DNA from: Angustibacter sp. Root456
GTDB taxonomy: Bacteria; Actinomycetota; Actinomycetes; Actinomycetales; Angustibacteraceae
NCBI RefSeq assembly: GCF_001426435.1
Contig: NZ_LMER01000014.1
Span: 89,523 to 153,522 of the forward strand
DNA length: 64,000 nucleotides
Direction of reading: 5' to 3'
The notes under the pieces are model-generated. The model was not told the DNA's origin, made no database searches, and was given only the letters and a program-made list of their open reading frames with translations. Shown in pieces: positions 17,696 through 25,395 of the stretch (the stretch's first letter is position 1; every line of letters begins with the position of its first letter). Made by a program: the position numbers and the translations under genes.

Positions 17696-17701
17696 ACCCT
17701 A
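17696..17701 (-). promoter_or_regulatory. -10 box of the pup-prcB-prcA operon
   Basis: TAGGGT on the minus strand, about 32 bases upstream of the pup ATG, leaving a short leader with a strong GAGGAGG ribosome binding site. Confidence 0.5.
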
Positions 17702-17748
17702 GTCGGCGCGCCTGACAACGCCGTGCGGGCGCGTCGATCCAGCTGGCG

Positions 17749-19266
17749 TCAGCGCTGCGCCAGCGCCGCCATGAGGTCGGCGGCCGTGTCGCTGGCGTCG
17801 ATGAGGTCGCCGACCATGTCGCGCCCCCCGCGCAGCGGCTCCAGCATCGGGACCCGCTGCAGTGAGTCGCGCCCGGGCACGTCGAAGATCACGGAGTCCC
17901 ACGACGCAGCGGCGACGTCCCGGCCGTACTTGGCCAGGCAGCGCCCGCGGAAGTACGCGCGCGTGTCGTCCGGTGGCTGCTCGACGGCGTCGACGACGGC
18001 GGCGTCGTCCACCACGCGCTCCATGCGGCCGCGGGCGGCGAGGCGATGGTAGAGCCCCTTCTCGGGGCGCACGTCGGTGTACTGGACGTCGATCACGCCG
18101 AGGCGCGGGTGGTCCCAGTCGAGGTGCTCGCGCTCGCGGAAGGCCTCGAGCAGCGACAGCTTCGCCACCCAGTCGAGCTCGCGCACGCACTCCATCGGGT
18201 CGCGCTCGAGCCGGGTCAGCACCGACTCCCACCGCTCGAGCACCTCGCGCGTGTCGGCGTCCGCGTCGTCACCGTAGCGGTCGTCGACGTACTTGCGCGC
18301 CTGCTCGAAGTAGGCCCACTGCAGCTGCACGGCGGTGATCTCGGAGCCGTCCCGCAGCGCGACCCGGGCCTGCAACGTCGGGTCGTGCGAGACCGCTCGC
18401 AGGGCCGCCACCGGCCGGGCGAGGGTGAGATCGCGCGTGAAGGCGCGGTCCTCGACCATCGCCAGCACCAGGGACGTCGTGCCGAGCTTCAGCAGCGTCG
18501 CGACCTCCGAGAGGTTGGCGTCACCGATGATCACGTGCAGGCGGCGGTACTTGTCGGCCGAGGCGTGCGGCTCGTCGCGGGTGTTGACGATCGGCCGCTT
18601 GAGCGTCGTCTCGAGCCCGACCTCGACCTCGAAGAAGTCGGCGCGCTGGCTGATCTGGTAGCCGGCGCGCTCGCTCTCGGGGCCGAGACCGACCCGGCCG
18701 GCGCCGCAGACCACCTGGCGCGACACGAAGAACGGCACGAGGTGACGGACGATGTCGGCGAACGGCGTCGCGCGGCTCATGAGGTAGTTCTCGTGCGTGC
18801 CGTACGACGCGCCCTTGCCGTCGGTGTTGTTCTTGTACAGGTTCACCGGCTCCAGGCCGGGGCTGCTCGCGATGGCCCGCACGGCAGCGGCCATGATCCG
18901 CTCCCCCGCCTTGTCCCAGCGGACGGCGTCCCGCGGCGAGGTCACCTCAGGTGAGCTGTACTCGGGGTGGGCGTGGTCGACGTACAGACGCGCGCCGTTG
19001 GTGAGGATGACGTTGGCGAGCGTGGGGTCGTCCTCGTCGGTGAGCTGCGAGGCGTCGGCCATCGCCCGGCTCATCTCGAAGCCGCGCGCGTCGCGCAGGG
19101 GCGCTTCGTCCTCGTAGTCCCAGCGGGCTCGCCCGGCCCGGTGACCCAGGGGTTGGGCGTAGGCGTTCACCACCTGCCCCGACATCAGCATGGGGTTGGC
19201 CTCGGGGTCCCCCGGACGCGAGATGCCGTACTCGGTCTCGATGCCCATCACTCGTCGAACGCTCAC
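17749..19266 (-). CDS. dop: Pup deamidase/depupylase Dop
   Basis: A 505-residue PafA homologue that deamidates the terminal Gln of Pup and removes Pup from substrates. [13 protein letters not shown] holds the metal ligand Glu10, and [16 protein letters not shown] holds the catalytic Asp97. The extra segment between residues about 40 and 80, absent from PafA, is the Dop loop. I chose the GTG at 19266 over the ATG at 19248 because a TACGCT -10 box ends six bases before it and because the resulting N-terminus ([10 protein letters not shown]) matches Streptomyces Dop as I recall it. The gene ends 85 bases before pup on the same strand. Confidence 0.96.
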   Translation of the reverse strand: MSVRRVMGIETEYGISRPGDPEANPMLMSGQVVNAYAQPLGHRAGRARWDYEDEAPLRDARGFEMSRAMADASQLTDEDDPTLANVILTNGARLYVDHAHPEYSSPEVTSPRDAVRWDKAGERIMAAAVRAIASSPGLEPVNLYKNNTDGKGASYGTHENYLMSRATPFADIVRHLVPFFVSRQVVCGAGRVGLGPESERAGYQISQRADFFEVEVGLETTLKRPIVNTRDEPHASADKYRRLHVIIGDANLSEVATLLKLGTTSLVLAMVEDRAFTRDLTLARPVAALRAVSHDPTLQARVALRDGSEITAVQLQWAYFEQARKYVDDRYGDDADADTREVLERWESVLTRLERDPMECVRELDWVAKLSLLEAFREREHLDWDHPRLGVIDVQYTDVRPEKGLYHRLAARGRMERVVDDAAVVDAVEQPPDDTRAYFRGRCLAKYGRDVAAASWDSVIFDVPGRDSLQRVPMLEPLRGGRDMVGDLIDASDTAADLMAALAQR

Positions 19267-19272
19267 CCCCCG

Positions 19273-19278
19273 AGCGTA
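19273..19278 (-). promoter_or_regulatory. -10 box, leaderless dop, abutting a divergent -10
   Basis: TACGCT on the minus strand ends six bases before the dop GTG. TACGGT on the plus strand (19277-19282) overlaps it by two bases and could serve the secreted-protein gene, so the two polymerases would compete. Confidence 0.55.
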
Positions 19279-19339
19279 CGGTGAGTGACCACCTGATCTG
19301 CCCCTGACCTCGCGCCGCCGGGTGGCCGATGGGGCCGGT

Positions 19340-20248
19340 ATGCGACGTCCTGCGTCTTCCTCCCGTCCTGCCCGGCTCCGCAGCACCGCCTGCGCGCTCC
19401 TGGCCGGCGCCGTGTCGGCCGTGGTGGCATGGGGTGTGCCCGCACCCGCCGCCCACGCGGCCACCACGACGGCGTCCCCCACGCGGCCGCTATGGGTGTG
19501 GGGCAAGGACGACCCGCAGCGGGTGGTCGACTTCGCGGTCGCCCACGGCGTCGACGACCTGTACGTGCACGTCACGCCCACGGTGCTCACCGACGGTGAC
19601 CTGCCCCGGCTGCGCGCTCTCGCCCAGCTGGCCCAGGCGGCCGGCCTCACGCTGAGCGCCCTCGGCGGCGACCCGGCGTGGACCAACCGGCCCGCCGACG
19701 CCCTCGCCTGGCAGCAGGCCGCCCTGTCGACCGGCCTGTTCCGCGCCGCGCACGTCGACGTGGAGCCCTACGCGCTCGCCGGTTGGAGCACGCCGCGAAA
19801 GCGGGCCGCTCTGGCCGCGAAGTACGTCGACCTGCTGACCCGCCTGCAGTCGGCCGACCCGCGCCCCCTCGAGGCCGACGTGCCGTTCTGGTACGGCACG
19901 ATCGCCTCCCCGACCGGTCACGGCACACTGGCCGACGACGTCCTCGCACGCGTCGACGCCGTCACCGTGATGAGCTACCGCGACTCGGCCGCAGCGATGG
20001 TCGACGTCGGTCGCGACGTCCTGCAGCGCGCGGACCGTCTCGCCGCCACGACCGGCCGGCGAGTGCCCGTGCACCTGGCCGCCGAGACCAACCCGCTGAC
20101 CGACTGCGCGTACTGCACGTTCGCCGAGGAGGGTGACGCGGCCCTGCGGCAGGCCCTGGACGCAGTGGACGTCGCGGCCGGCGCCTACGCCACGTACGCC
20201 GGCACGGCAGTGCACGACCTGACGGGTTGGTCGCTGCTGAGGCCGTGA
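19340..20248 (+). CDS. secreted protein, possibly a TIM-barrel glycosidase-like domain
   Basis: A 302-residue exported protein I cannot assign to a named family. The ATG at 19340 is followed by a twin-basic signal peptide with a hydrophobic core ([17 protein letters not shown]) and an AHA-type cleavage region (PAPAAHA). The mature part alternates strands and helices as in a TIM barrel: [36 protein letters not shown] and [10 protein letters not shown]. Asp and Glu residues lie at strand ends, as in polysaccharide-processing enzymes. Two Cys (DCAYC) are near the C-terminus. It lies divergent from dop and 56 bases before the esterase gene. Confidence 0.7.
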   Translation: MRRPASSSRPARLRSTACALLAGAVSAVVAWGVPAPAAHAATTTASPTRPLWVWGKDDPQRVVDFAVAHGVDDLYVHVTPTVLTDGDLPRLRALAQLAQAAGLTLSALGGDPAWTNRPADALAWQQAALSTGLFRAAHVDVEPYALAGWSTPRKRAALAAKYVDLLTRLQSADPRPLEADVPFWYGTIASPTGHGTLADDVLARVDAVTVMSYRDSAAAMVDVGRDVLQRADRLAATTGRRVPVHLAAETNPLTDCAYCTFAEEGDAALRQALDAVDVAAGAYATYAGTAVHDLTGWSLLRP

Positions 20249-20262
20249 TCGTCGGGTCGTCG

Positions 20263-20268
20263 TAGGGT
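20263..20268 (+). promoter_or_regulatory. -10 box upstream of a leaderless uORF
   Basis: TAGGGT ends seven bases before a GTG at 20276 that opens a 10-codon reading frame running into the esterase start codon. Confidence 0.5.
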
Positions 20269-20275
20269 CGCTGGC

Positions 20276-20308
20276 GTGACCAGTGCCGACCGCGTGAACC
20301 GCCGATGA
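20276..20308 (+). CDS. 10-residue leaderless upstream peptide (VTSADRVNRR)
   Basis: This frame begins at a GTG seven bases after a -10 hexamer. It ends in a TGA at 20306-20308 that overlaps the ATG of the esterase gene (ATGA). Its position suggests it is translated from the 5' end of the mRNA and delivers ribosomes to the esterase start, which has no obvious Shine-Dalgarno sequence. The peptide itself has no recognised function. Confidence 0.4.
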   Translation: MTSADRVNRR

Positions 20309-21270
20309 ACCAGTCCAGGGCGCTGCCGCTGCGCACCCGCGTCGCCGTCGCGCTGTTCGACGGCCTCACGAGCCGCAAGCGGCTGCGCGACCTCACGCTC
20401 GAGCAGATCCAGGCCTCGCGGCGGGTGCAGCCACCGCACCGGCCGCCCTTCAGCTGGGTGTTCGGCGCGGTCCCGGCCGGTGTGCGGATGCGCGACGACC
20501 TGGCCGAGACCCGGGCCGGCGAGTGCCGCGTCCGGTTCTACGAGTCTCCCGTGCACCGGCGTCCCGGCCCGCTCGTCGCGTTCTTCCACGGCGGCGGCTG
20601 GGTGCGCGGCAGCCTCGGCGGCTACGACGCGGTGTGCGGCGAGGTCGCGGCGCGCACCGGGGCGCTGGTGATGTCGGTGGACTACCGTCTGGCGCCGGAG
20701 CACCCCTTCCCCGCTGCGGTGGAGGACGCCTACGACGCGACGTGCTGGGCGGTCTCGCGGGCCGAGGTGCTCGGTGTCGACACCGCGCGCGTGGCGGTGA
20801 TGGGCGACAGCGCCGGAGGCAACCTCGCGGCCGTGGTGGCCCGGGTGGCGCGGGACGAGGGCTCGGTGGCGCTCGCCGCGCAGGTCCTGGTGTATCCCGG
20901 CACCGACGCGACCCTCGCCTCGCCGTCGATCACCGAGAACGCCGACGCGCCGATCCTGACGCGCACGGCGATCGTCGACTTCCTCGACCTGTACCAGCCG
21001 ACCGGCGACCGGCGGGACCCCCGGATCTCTCCCCTGCACGCGGCCGACCTCTCGGGCCTGCCGCGCGCGGTCATCCAGACCGCGCAGCACGATCCCCTGC
21101 GCGACGACGGCCGGCGCTACGCGGACGCGCTGCGCGAAGCCGGGGTGCCGGTGCGCTACACGGAGTACGCCGACGTCCCGCACGGGTACCTGTCGTTCCC
21201 GGGGGTCACCGCGTGCGGTCGTCAGCCCCTGGCCGAGATCGCCGCCGAGCTGCGGGAGACCTTCGCGTGA
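20305..21270 (+). CDS. alpha/beta hydrolase, hormone-sensitive-lipase family carboxylesterase
   Basis: A 321-residue esterase with the family's oxyanion motif HGGGW near residue 94, the nucleophile elbow GDSAGG near 170, and the acid and base in QHDPLRDDG and VPHGYL near the C-terminus. No signal peptide is present, so it acts inside the cell on short-chain esters or acyl groups. It is preceded by a short leaderless peptide gene with an overlapping stop, and its own stop overlaps the next gene's GTG. The hydrolase, DUF3054 and NUDIX genes form a tight three-gene operon. The substrate is unknown. Confidence 0.9.
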   Translation: MNQSRALPLRTRVAVALFDGLTSRKRLRDLTLEQIQASRRVQPPHRPPFSWVFGAVPAGVRMRDDLAETRAGECRVRFYESPVHRRPGPLVAFFHGGGWVRGSLGGYDAVCGEVAARTGALVMSVDYRLAPEHPFPAAVEDAYDATCWAVSRAEVLGVDTARVAVMGDSAGGNLAAVVARVARDEGSVALAAQVLVYPGTDATLASPSITENADAPILTRTAIVDFLDLYQPTGDRRDPRISPLHAADLSGLPRAVIQTAQHDPLRDDGRRYADALREAGVPVRYTEYADVPHGYLSFPGVTACGRQPLAEIAAELRETFA

Positions 21271-21656
21271 GACAGCGACGACCGGTGTGGCTGGTGGTCG
21301 ACCTGGTGGCGCTCGTCGTCTTCGCGGCGATCGGGCGCCGCAGCCACGCCGAGGGCATCACGCTGACCGGCGTGGTGACCACGGCGTGGCCCTTTGCCGC
21401 CGGGGCCGTGGTGGGCTGGATCGTGGTCCGCGCCTGGCGTCGTCCGGTGGCGGTGTGGCCCTCGGGCGTCGCGTCGTGGCTCGGCGCCCTCGTGGTCGGC
21501 ATGGTGCTGCGGCACCTCACTGGTGAGGGCACGCCGCTGGACTTCGTCGCCGTTGCAGCGGTGTTCCTGGCCCTGTTCCTGCTCGGCTGGCGCGTGGTCG
21601 TCTCCGTGGCGCGACGCCGGCGCCCCAGCCCGCCGCTGCCGTCGGCGCAGCGATGA
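21267..21656 (+). CDS. DUF3054 family membrane protein
   Basis: A 129-residue protein with four predicted membrane helices (WLVVDLVALVVFAAIG, TTAWPFAAGAVVGWIVV, VASWLGALVVGMVL, FVAVAAVFLALFLLGWRVVV) and a basic C-terminal tail. It matches the actinobacterial and haloarchaeal DUF3054 family, whose function is unknown. The GTG at 21267 overlaps the esterase stop by four bases, and the stop overlaps the NUDIX ATG by four bases, so all three are translationally coupled. Confidence 0.85.
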   Translation: MRQRRPVWLVVDLVALVVFAAIGRRSHAEGITLTGVVTTAWPFAAGAVVGWIVVRAWRRPVAVWPSGVASWLGALVVGMVLRHLTGEGTPLDFVAVAAVFLALFLLGWRVVVSVARRRRPSPPLPSAQR

Positions 21657-22090
21657 GCGAGCGCACCGACCACCTCGTCGCGTGGGTGGTGCTCAGGGGT
21701 CCGGACGGGCGGGTGCTGCTGTCACGTCGGTCCGGCGTGTCGTACGGCGAGGGACTCTGGGGCCTGCCCGGTGGGCACGTCGGCGACGACGAGGGCCTGG
21801 CCGCCGGCGCCGCGCGCGAGCTGCGGGAGGAGGTGGGCGTCACCGTCGACGCATCGCTGCTGCGACCGCTCGGGGTCACGCGCTACGTCGACGGACCGCA
21901 CCGCGGCACCGACTTCTTCTTCGGCGCTGACGCCTGGGCCGGGGAGCCCGAGCCGGTGGCCGAGTGCTCGCAGGTGGGCTGGTTCGACCCTGCCGCCGTT
22001 CCCGACGGCGCGCTGCCGTGGCTCGGCTCAGCGCTGCGGACCCATCTGCTGGACGGCGTGTGGCTGTCCGACCACCCGGCTCAGGGCTGA
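21653..22090 (+). CDS. NUDIX hydrolase
   Basis: A 145-residue enzyme that would hydrolyse a nucleoside diphosphate linked to another moiety. The NUDIX box is present from GLPGGHVGDD through AARELREEVGV (residues about 39-64, with Gly, Glu, Arg-Glu and Glu-Glu at the expected spacing). The WVVLRGPDGRVLLSRRS start is typical of the MutT/8-oxo-dGTPase or ADP-ribose pyrophosphatase types; which one cannot be decided. It is the last gene of the esterase-DUF3054-NUDIX operon and faces the monooxygenase gene 18 bases away. Confidence 0.9.
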   Translation: MSERTDHLVAWVVLRGPDGRVLLSRRSGVSYGEGLWGLPGGHVGDDEGLAAGAARELREEVGVTVDASLLRPLGVTRYVDGPHRGTDFFFGADAWAGEPEPVAECSQVGWFDPAAVPDGALPWLGSALRTHLLDGVWLSDHPAQG

Positions 22091-22108
22091 CCGCTCGGTC
22101 ACTGCACG

Positions 22109-24478
22109 TCAGTCCTCGCTCGGCCGCCAGCGCTGGTGGTGGGTGCCCGAGACGCCCTGCCGCACCAGCTCCAGGCGCGGTCGCGGGGCGTCGCTGCGCC
22201 CGGTCTGCGGCTTGCGGCTGCCGGCCCGCCACGGCTGCGGCCAGGCGACGCCTGCACCGGTGTACTCCTGCTCGGCCGCGGCGTGCAGCGTCCAGCTCGG
22301 GTCGTACAGGTGCGCCCGGCCGAGGGCGCACAGGTCGGCCCGCCCGGCCATGATGAGCGAGTTGACGTCGTCGTAGGACGAGATGGCACCGACCGCGATG
22401 GTCGTGACGTCGGTACGGTTGCGGATCGCGTCGGCGAAGGGCGTCTGGTACGACCGCCCGTACGCCGGGCGCTCGTGCGACACCACCTGCCCGGTCGACA
22501 CGTCGACGGCGTCAGCTCCGGCCTCGGCGAAGGCTCGCGCGACCTCGACGGCGTCGTCGACGTCGTGGCCGCCCTCAGCCCAGTCGGTGGCCGAGATCCG
22601 CACGCTCATCGGGCGGTCGGCGGGCCACACCCCGCGCATCGCAGCGAACACCTGCAGCGGGTAGCGCAGCCGGCCGGCCAGCGCTCCCCCGAACTCGTCG
22701 GTGCGGTGGTTGGTGAGTGGGGAGATGAAGCTCGACAGCAGGTAGCCGTGCGCGCAGTGCAGCTCGAGCAGGTCGAAGCCGGCGTCGATGCCGCGGCGTG
22801 TGGCGTCCACGAACTGCTGGGTGATGGCGTCCAGCTCGGCGACCGTCAGCTCGTGCGGCACCTGGCTGACGCCCTCCAGGTACGGCAGCGGCGACGGCGC
22901 GACGACCGGCCAGTTGCCCTCGGGCAGCGGCTGGTCGATGCCCTCCCACATCAGCCGGGTCGAGCCCTTGCGACCGGAGTGGCCGAGCTGCAGGCCCACC
23001 TTGGTGTCCGAGCGCGTGTGGACGAAGTCCACGATGCGCGCGAAGGCTGCCGCCTGCTCGTCGTTCCACAGGCCGCAGCACCCGGGCGAGATCCGCCCCT
23101 CGGGCGACACGCAGACCATCTCGGTCATCACGAGCCCGGCGCCGCCGAGGGCCTTGCCGCCCAGGTGCACGAGGTGGAAGTCGTTCGGGACGCCGTCCCG
23201 CGCCACGTACATGTCCATGGGCGACACCACGATCCGGTTCGCCAGCTCGAGCTCGCGCAGCCGCAACGGCTGGAACATCGCCGGGCGAGGCTGCCCGTCG
23301 CCGTTGCCGCGCGCCGCCTCGTGCTGGGCGAACCACGCCTCGGCCGCGGCGGCGAACTCGGGGTCGCGCAGCCGCAGGCCCTCGTGCGTGACGCGCCGGC
23401 TGCGGGTGAGGATGTTGAAGGCCAGCTGCATCGGCTCCTGGTCGAGGTACTGGCCGAGGTTCTCGAACCACTCCAGGCTCGCCTGGGCCGCGCGCTGCGT
23501 CGACAGCACGACAGGACGGCGCTCGGTCTCGTACGCGTCGAGCGCCGCGTCGACGTCCGCCTGCTCGTGCAGGCAGGCGGCCAGCGCCAGCGCGTCCTCC
23601 ATGGCCAGCTTGGTGCCGCTGCCGATGGAGAAGTGCGCGGTGTGGGCGGCGTCGCCGAGCAGCACGATGTTCCCGCGCCGCCAGGTCTCGGTGCGCACGG
23701 TGCCGAAGCTGATCCAGCGCGACTGGTTGGTGAGCACGGCGTGACCGTCGAGGACGTCGGCGAACAGCTCGCGCACGACCGCGATCGCGGCGTCGTCGGA
23801 CTCCCCCGGCTGCCACTCGCGGTCGGCCGTCGCGTCGAAGCCGGCGGCGCGCCACACGTCGTCGTGCATCTCGACGATGAAGGTGCTGCCGTGGCGGTCG
23901 AAGGGATAGGCGTGCAGCTGCATGACGCCGTAGGGCGTCTCGCGCACCACGAACGTGAAGGCGTCGAAGACCTTGTCGGTGCCCAACCACATGTAGCGAC
24001 AGCGTCGCGTGTCGACGCTGGCGCCAAGCTCGTCGGCGAACCGTTGACGCACAGCGGAGTTCACGCCGTCCGAGGCGACGACGAGGTCGTGATCACGAGC
24101 CAGTTCGTCGACGTCCGGCGCGAAGGTCGAGTGCAGCAGCTTGACGCCGAGCTCGTTGCACCGGGCCTGGAGCACCTGCAGCAGCCGCAGCCGGCTCATC
24201 GCGGCGAAGCCGTGACCTCCGCTGGTGATGACCTCGCCCCGGTAGTGGATGTCGATGTCGTCCCAGCGGGCGAACTCGCGCTCCATGGCAGCGTAGATCG
24301 CAGGATCGGCCGTCTCGATCCCCCCGAGGGTCTCGTCGGAGAACACGACGCCGAAGCCGAACGTGTCGTCGGGCGCGTTGCGCTCCCACACCGTGATGTC
24401 GTGGTGAGGGCCGAGCTGCTTGGCCAGGGCGGCCAGGTAGAGGCCGCCGGGGCCGCCGCCGATCACCGCGATACGCAT
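22109..24478 (-). CDS. fused aryl-CoA monooxygenase / old-yellow-enzyme reductase
   Basis: A 789-residue two-domain flavoprotein. Residues 1-390 are a class A flavin monooxygenase: the FAD loop GGGPGG at 7-12, and GDAAHTAHFSIGSG from 275. Residues 399-740 are an old-yellow-enzyme reductase: PLRLRELELANRIVVSPM, LQLGHSGRKG, and His574/His577 in LHCAHGYLLSSF. This architecture is that of 2-aminobenzoyl-CoA monooxygenase/reductase of Azoarcus evansii and of proteins annotated salicylyl-CoA 5-hydroxylase. The first half would hydroxylate C5 of the aryl-CoA ring with NADH and O2, and the second would reduce the ring to a non-aromatic ketone. RidA and a 2-aminobenzoate-type ligase nearby favour anthraniloyl-CoA; salicylyl-CoA remains possible. 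It is divergent from the crotonase gene. Confidence 0.92.
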   Translation of the reverse strand: MRIAVIGGGPGGLYLAALAKQLGPHHDITVWERNAPDDTFGFGVVFSDETLGGIETADPAIYAAMEREFARWDDIDIHYRGEVITSGGHGFAAMSRLRLLQVLQARCNELGVKLLHSTFAPDVDELARDHDLVVASDGVNSAVRQRFADELGASVDTRRCRYMWLGTDKVFDAFTFVVRETPYGVMQLHAYPFDRHGSTFIVEMHDDVWRAAGFDATADREWQPGESDDAAIAVVRELFADVLDGHAVLTNQSRWISFGTVRTETWRRGNIVLLGDAAHTAHFSIGSGTKLAMEDALALAACLHEQADVDAALDAYETERRPVVLSTQRAAQASLEWFENLGQYLDQEPMQLAFNILTRSRRVTHEGLRLRDPEFAAAAEAWFAQHEAARGNGDGQPRPAMFQPLRLRELELANRIVVSPMDMYVARDGVPNDFHLVHLGGKALGGAGLVMTEMVCVSPEGRISPGCCGLWNDEQAAAFARIVDFVHTRSDTKVGLQLGHSGRKGSTRLMWEGIDQPLPEGNWPVVAPSPLPYLEGVSQVPHELTVAELDAITQQFVDATRRGIDAGFDLLELHCAHGYLLSSFISPLTNHRTDEFGGALAGRLRYPLQVFAAMRGVWPADRPMSVRISATDWAEGGHDVDDAVEVARAFAEAGADAVDVSTGQVVSHERPAYGRSYQTPFADAIRNRTDVTTIAVGAISSYDDVNSLIMAGRADLCALGRAHLYDPSWTLHAAAEQEYTGAGVAWPQPWRAGSRKPQTGRSDAPRPRLELVRQGVSGTHHQRWRPSED

Positions 24479-24514
24479 GGGGTCTCCGCACCGTGAGTCT
24501 TCATGTCGCCATCA

Positions 24515-24526
24515 TGACGCTGGTCA
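24515..24526. promoter_or_regulatory. candidate operator TGAC-N4-GTCA
   Basis: TGACGCTGGTCA is a perfect TGAC/GTCA inverted repeat four bases upstream of the -10 box TACGCT (24531-24536) of the crotonase gene. A near copy (TGACGACAATCA) lies in the ligase-paaX gap. The position between -35 and -10 suits a repressor such as the PaaX-type protein of the cluster. Inferred from position only. Confidence 0.35.
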
Positions 24527-24530
24527 CCGA

Positions 24531-24536
24531 TACGCT
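24531..24536 (+). promoter_or_regulatory. -10 box of the crotonase/acyl-CoA dehydrogenase operon
   Basis: TACGCT, about 30 bases upstream of the GTG at 24567, with GAGGAGGAG as a strong ribosome binding site in the short leader. Confidence 0.45.
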
Positions 24537-24566
24537 ATCCCGAACCGAGGCACGAGGAGGAGTCCT

Positions 24567-25394
24567 GTGGCTGCGTTTCGAGGGTCCGCGCCGATCACGC
24601 CAGAGTGGAAGCACTTCCGCGTCACGCGCGACGAGGGCGTCTGCACCCTGACGTTCGACCGACCAGAGCGGCTGAACGCCCTGACGTTCGAGGTGTACGC
24701 CGACCTGCGGGACTTCTTCGCTGAGCTGCAGCACCGCGGTGACACCAAGGTGGTCGTGCTGCGCGGGCAGGGTCGAGCGTTCTGCTCCGGTGGCGACGTC
24801 CACGAGATCATCGGCCGCACCCTCGACATGGACCATGCTGACCTGCTGGCCTTCACCCGCATGACCGGCGAGGTGGTGCGGCTCATCCGTGAGGTGCCGG
24901 TGCCCGTGATCGCTGCGGTCCACGGTGTCGCAGCCGGGGCGGGCTCGGTGCTGGCGCTGGCCAGCGACCTGCGGGTGGTCGAGCGGTCGGCCCGGTTCGC
25001 GTTCCTGTTCACGCACGTCGGGCTCGCCGGAGCCGACATGGGAGCGGCGTACCTGCTGCCGCGCCTCGTCGGCCTCGGCCGCGCCAGCGAGCTGCTGCTG
25101 CTCGGCGACGCGCTGCCCGCCGAGCGCGCGGAGGCGTGGGGCCTGGTGAACCGCCTCGTGGACGACGGGGAGGCCGCCGACGTCGCCGACGAGCTGGCGC
25201 GTCGGCTGGCCGCAGGTCCCACGCAGGCCTACGCGCAGACCAAGGCCCTGCTCTCGCGCGAGCTCGACATGGGGCTCTCGGCCGCGGTGGAGCTCGAGGC
25301 CGTGACGCAGGCGCTGCTCATGACGGGCGCCGACTACCGCGAGTTCTACGCGGCCTTCAGTGAAGGTCGCGCGCCGACGTGGCAGGGCCGGTGA
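24567..25394 (+). CDS. crotonase-superfamily enzyme lacking hydratase glutamates (ring-opening candidate)
   Basis: A 275-residue crotonase-fold CoA enzyme. Both oxyanion-hole segments are intact: FCSGGD at 72-77 and GVAAGAG at 120-126. By eye alignment the two Glu residues that catalyse water addition in enoyl-CoA hydratases are missing: GGGCEL is replaced by GAGSVL, and the second Glu is replaced in FLFTHVGLAGADMG. Asp157 in the latter stretch is a candidate catalytic acid, as in hydrolytic or C-C bond-cleaving members such as BadI-type ring-opening hydrolases. The start follows GAGGAGGAG. The gene is one base from the next acyl-CoA dehydrogenase start. I infer ring cleavage of a beta-keto cyclohexane-CoA; a plain hydratase or isomerase is the alternative. 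Confidence 0.85.
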   Translation: MAAFRGSAPITPEWKHFRVTRDEGVCTLTFDRPERLNALTFEVYADLRDFFAELQHRGDTKVVVLRGQGRAFCSGGDVHEIIGRTLDMDHADLLAFTRMTGEVVRLIREVPVPVIAAVHGVAAGAGSVLALASDLRVVERSARFAFLFTHVGLAGADMGAAYLLPRLVGLGRASELLLLGDALPAERAEAWGLVNRLVDDGEAADVADELARRLAAGPTQAYAQTKALLSRELDMGLSAAVELEAVTQALLMTGADYREFYAAFSEGRAPTWQGR

Positions 25395-25395
25395 C

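Noticed and set aside
19248-19250. Shorter ATG start for dop
   Set aside because: The GTG 18 bases upstream has a -10 box at leaderless spacing and gives the usual Dop N-terminus.
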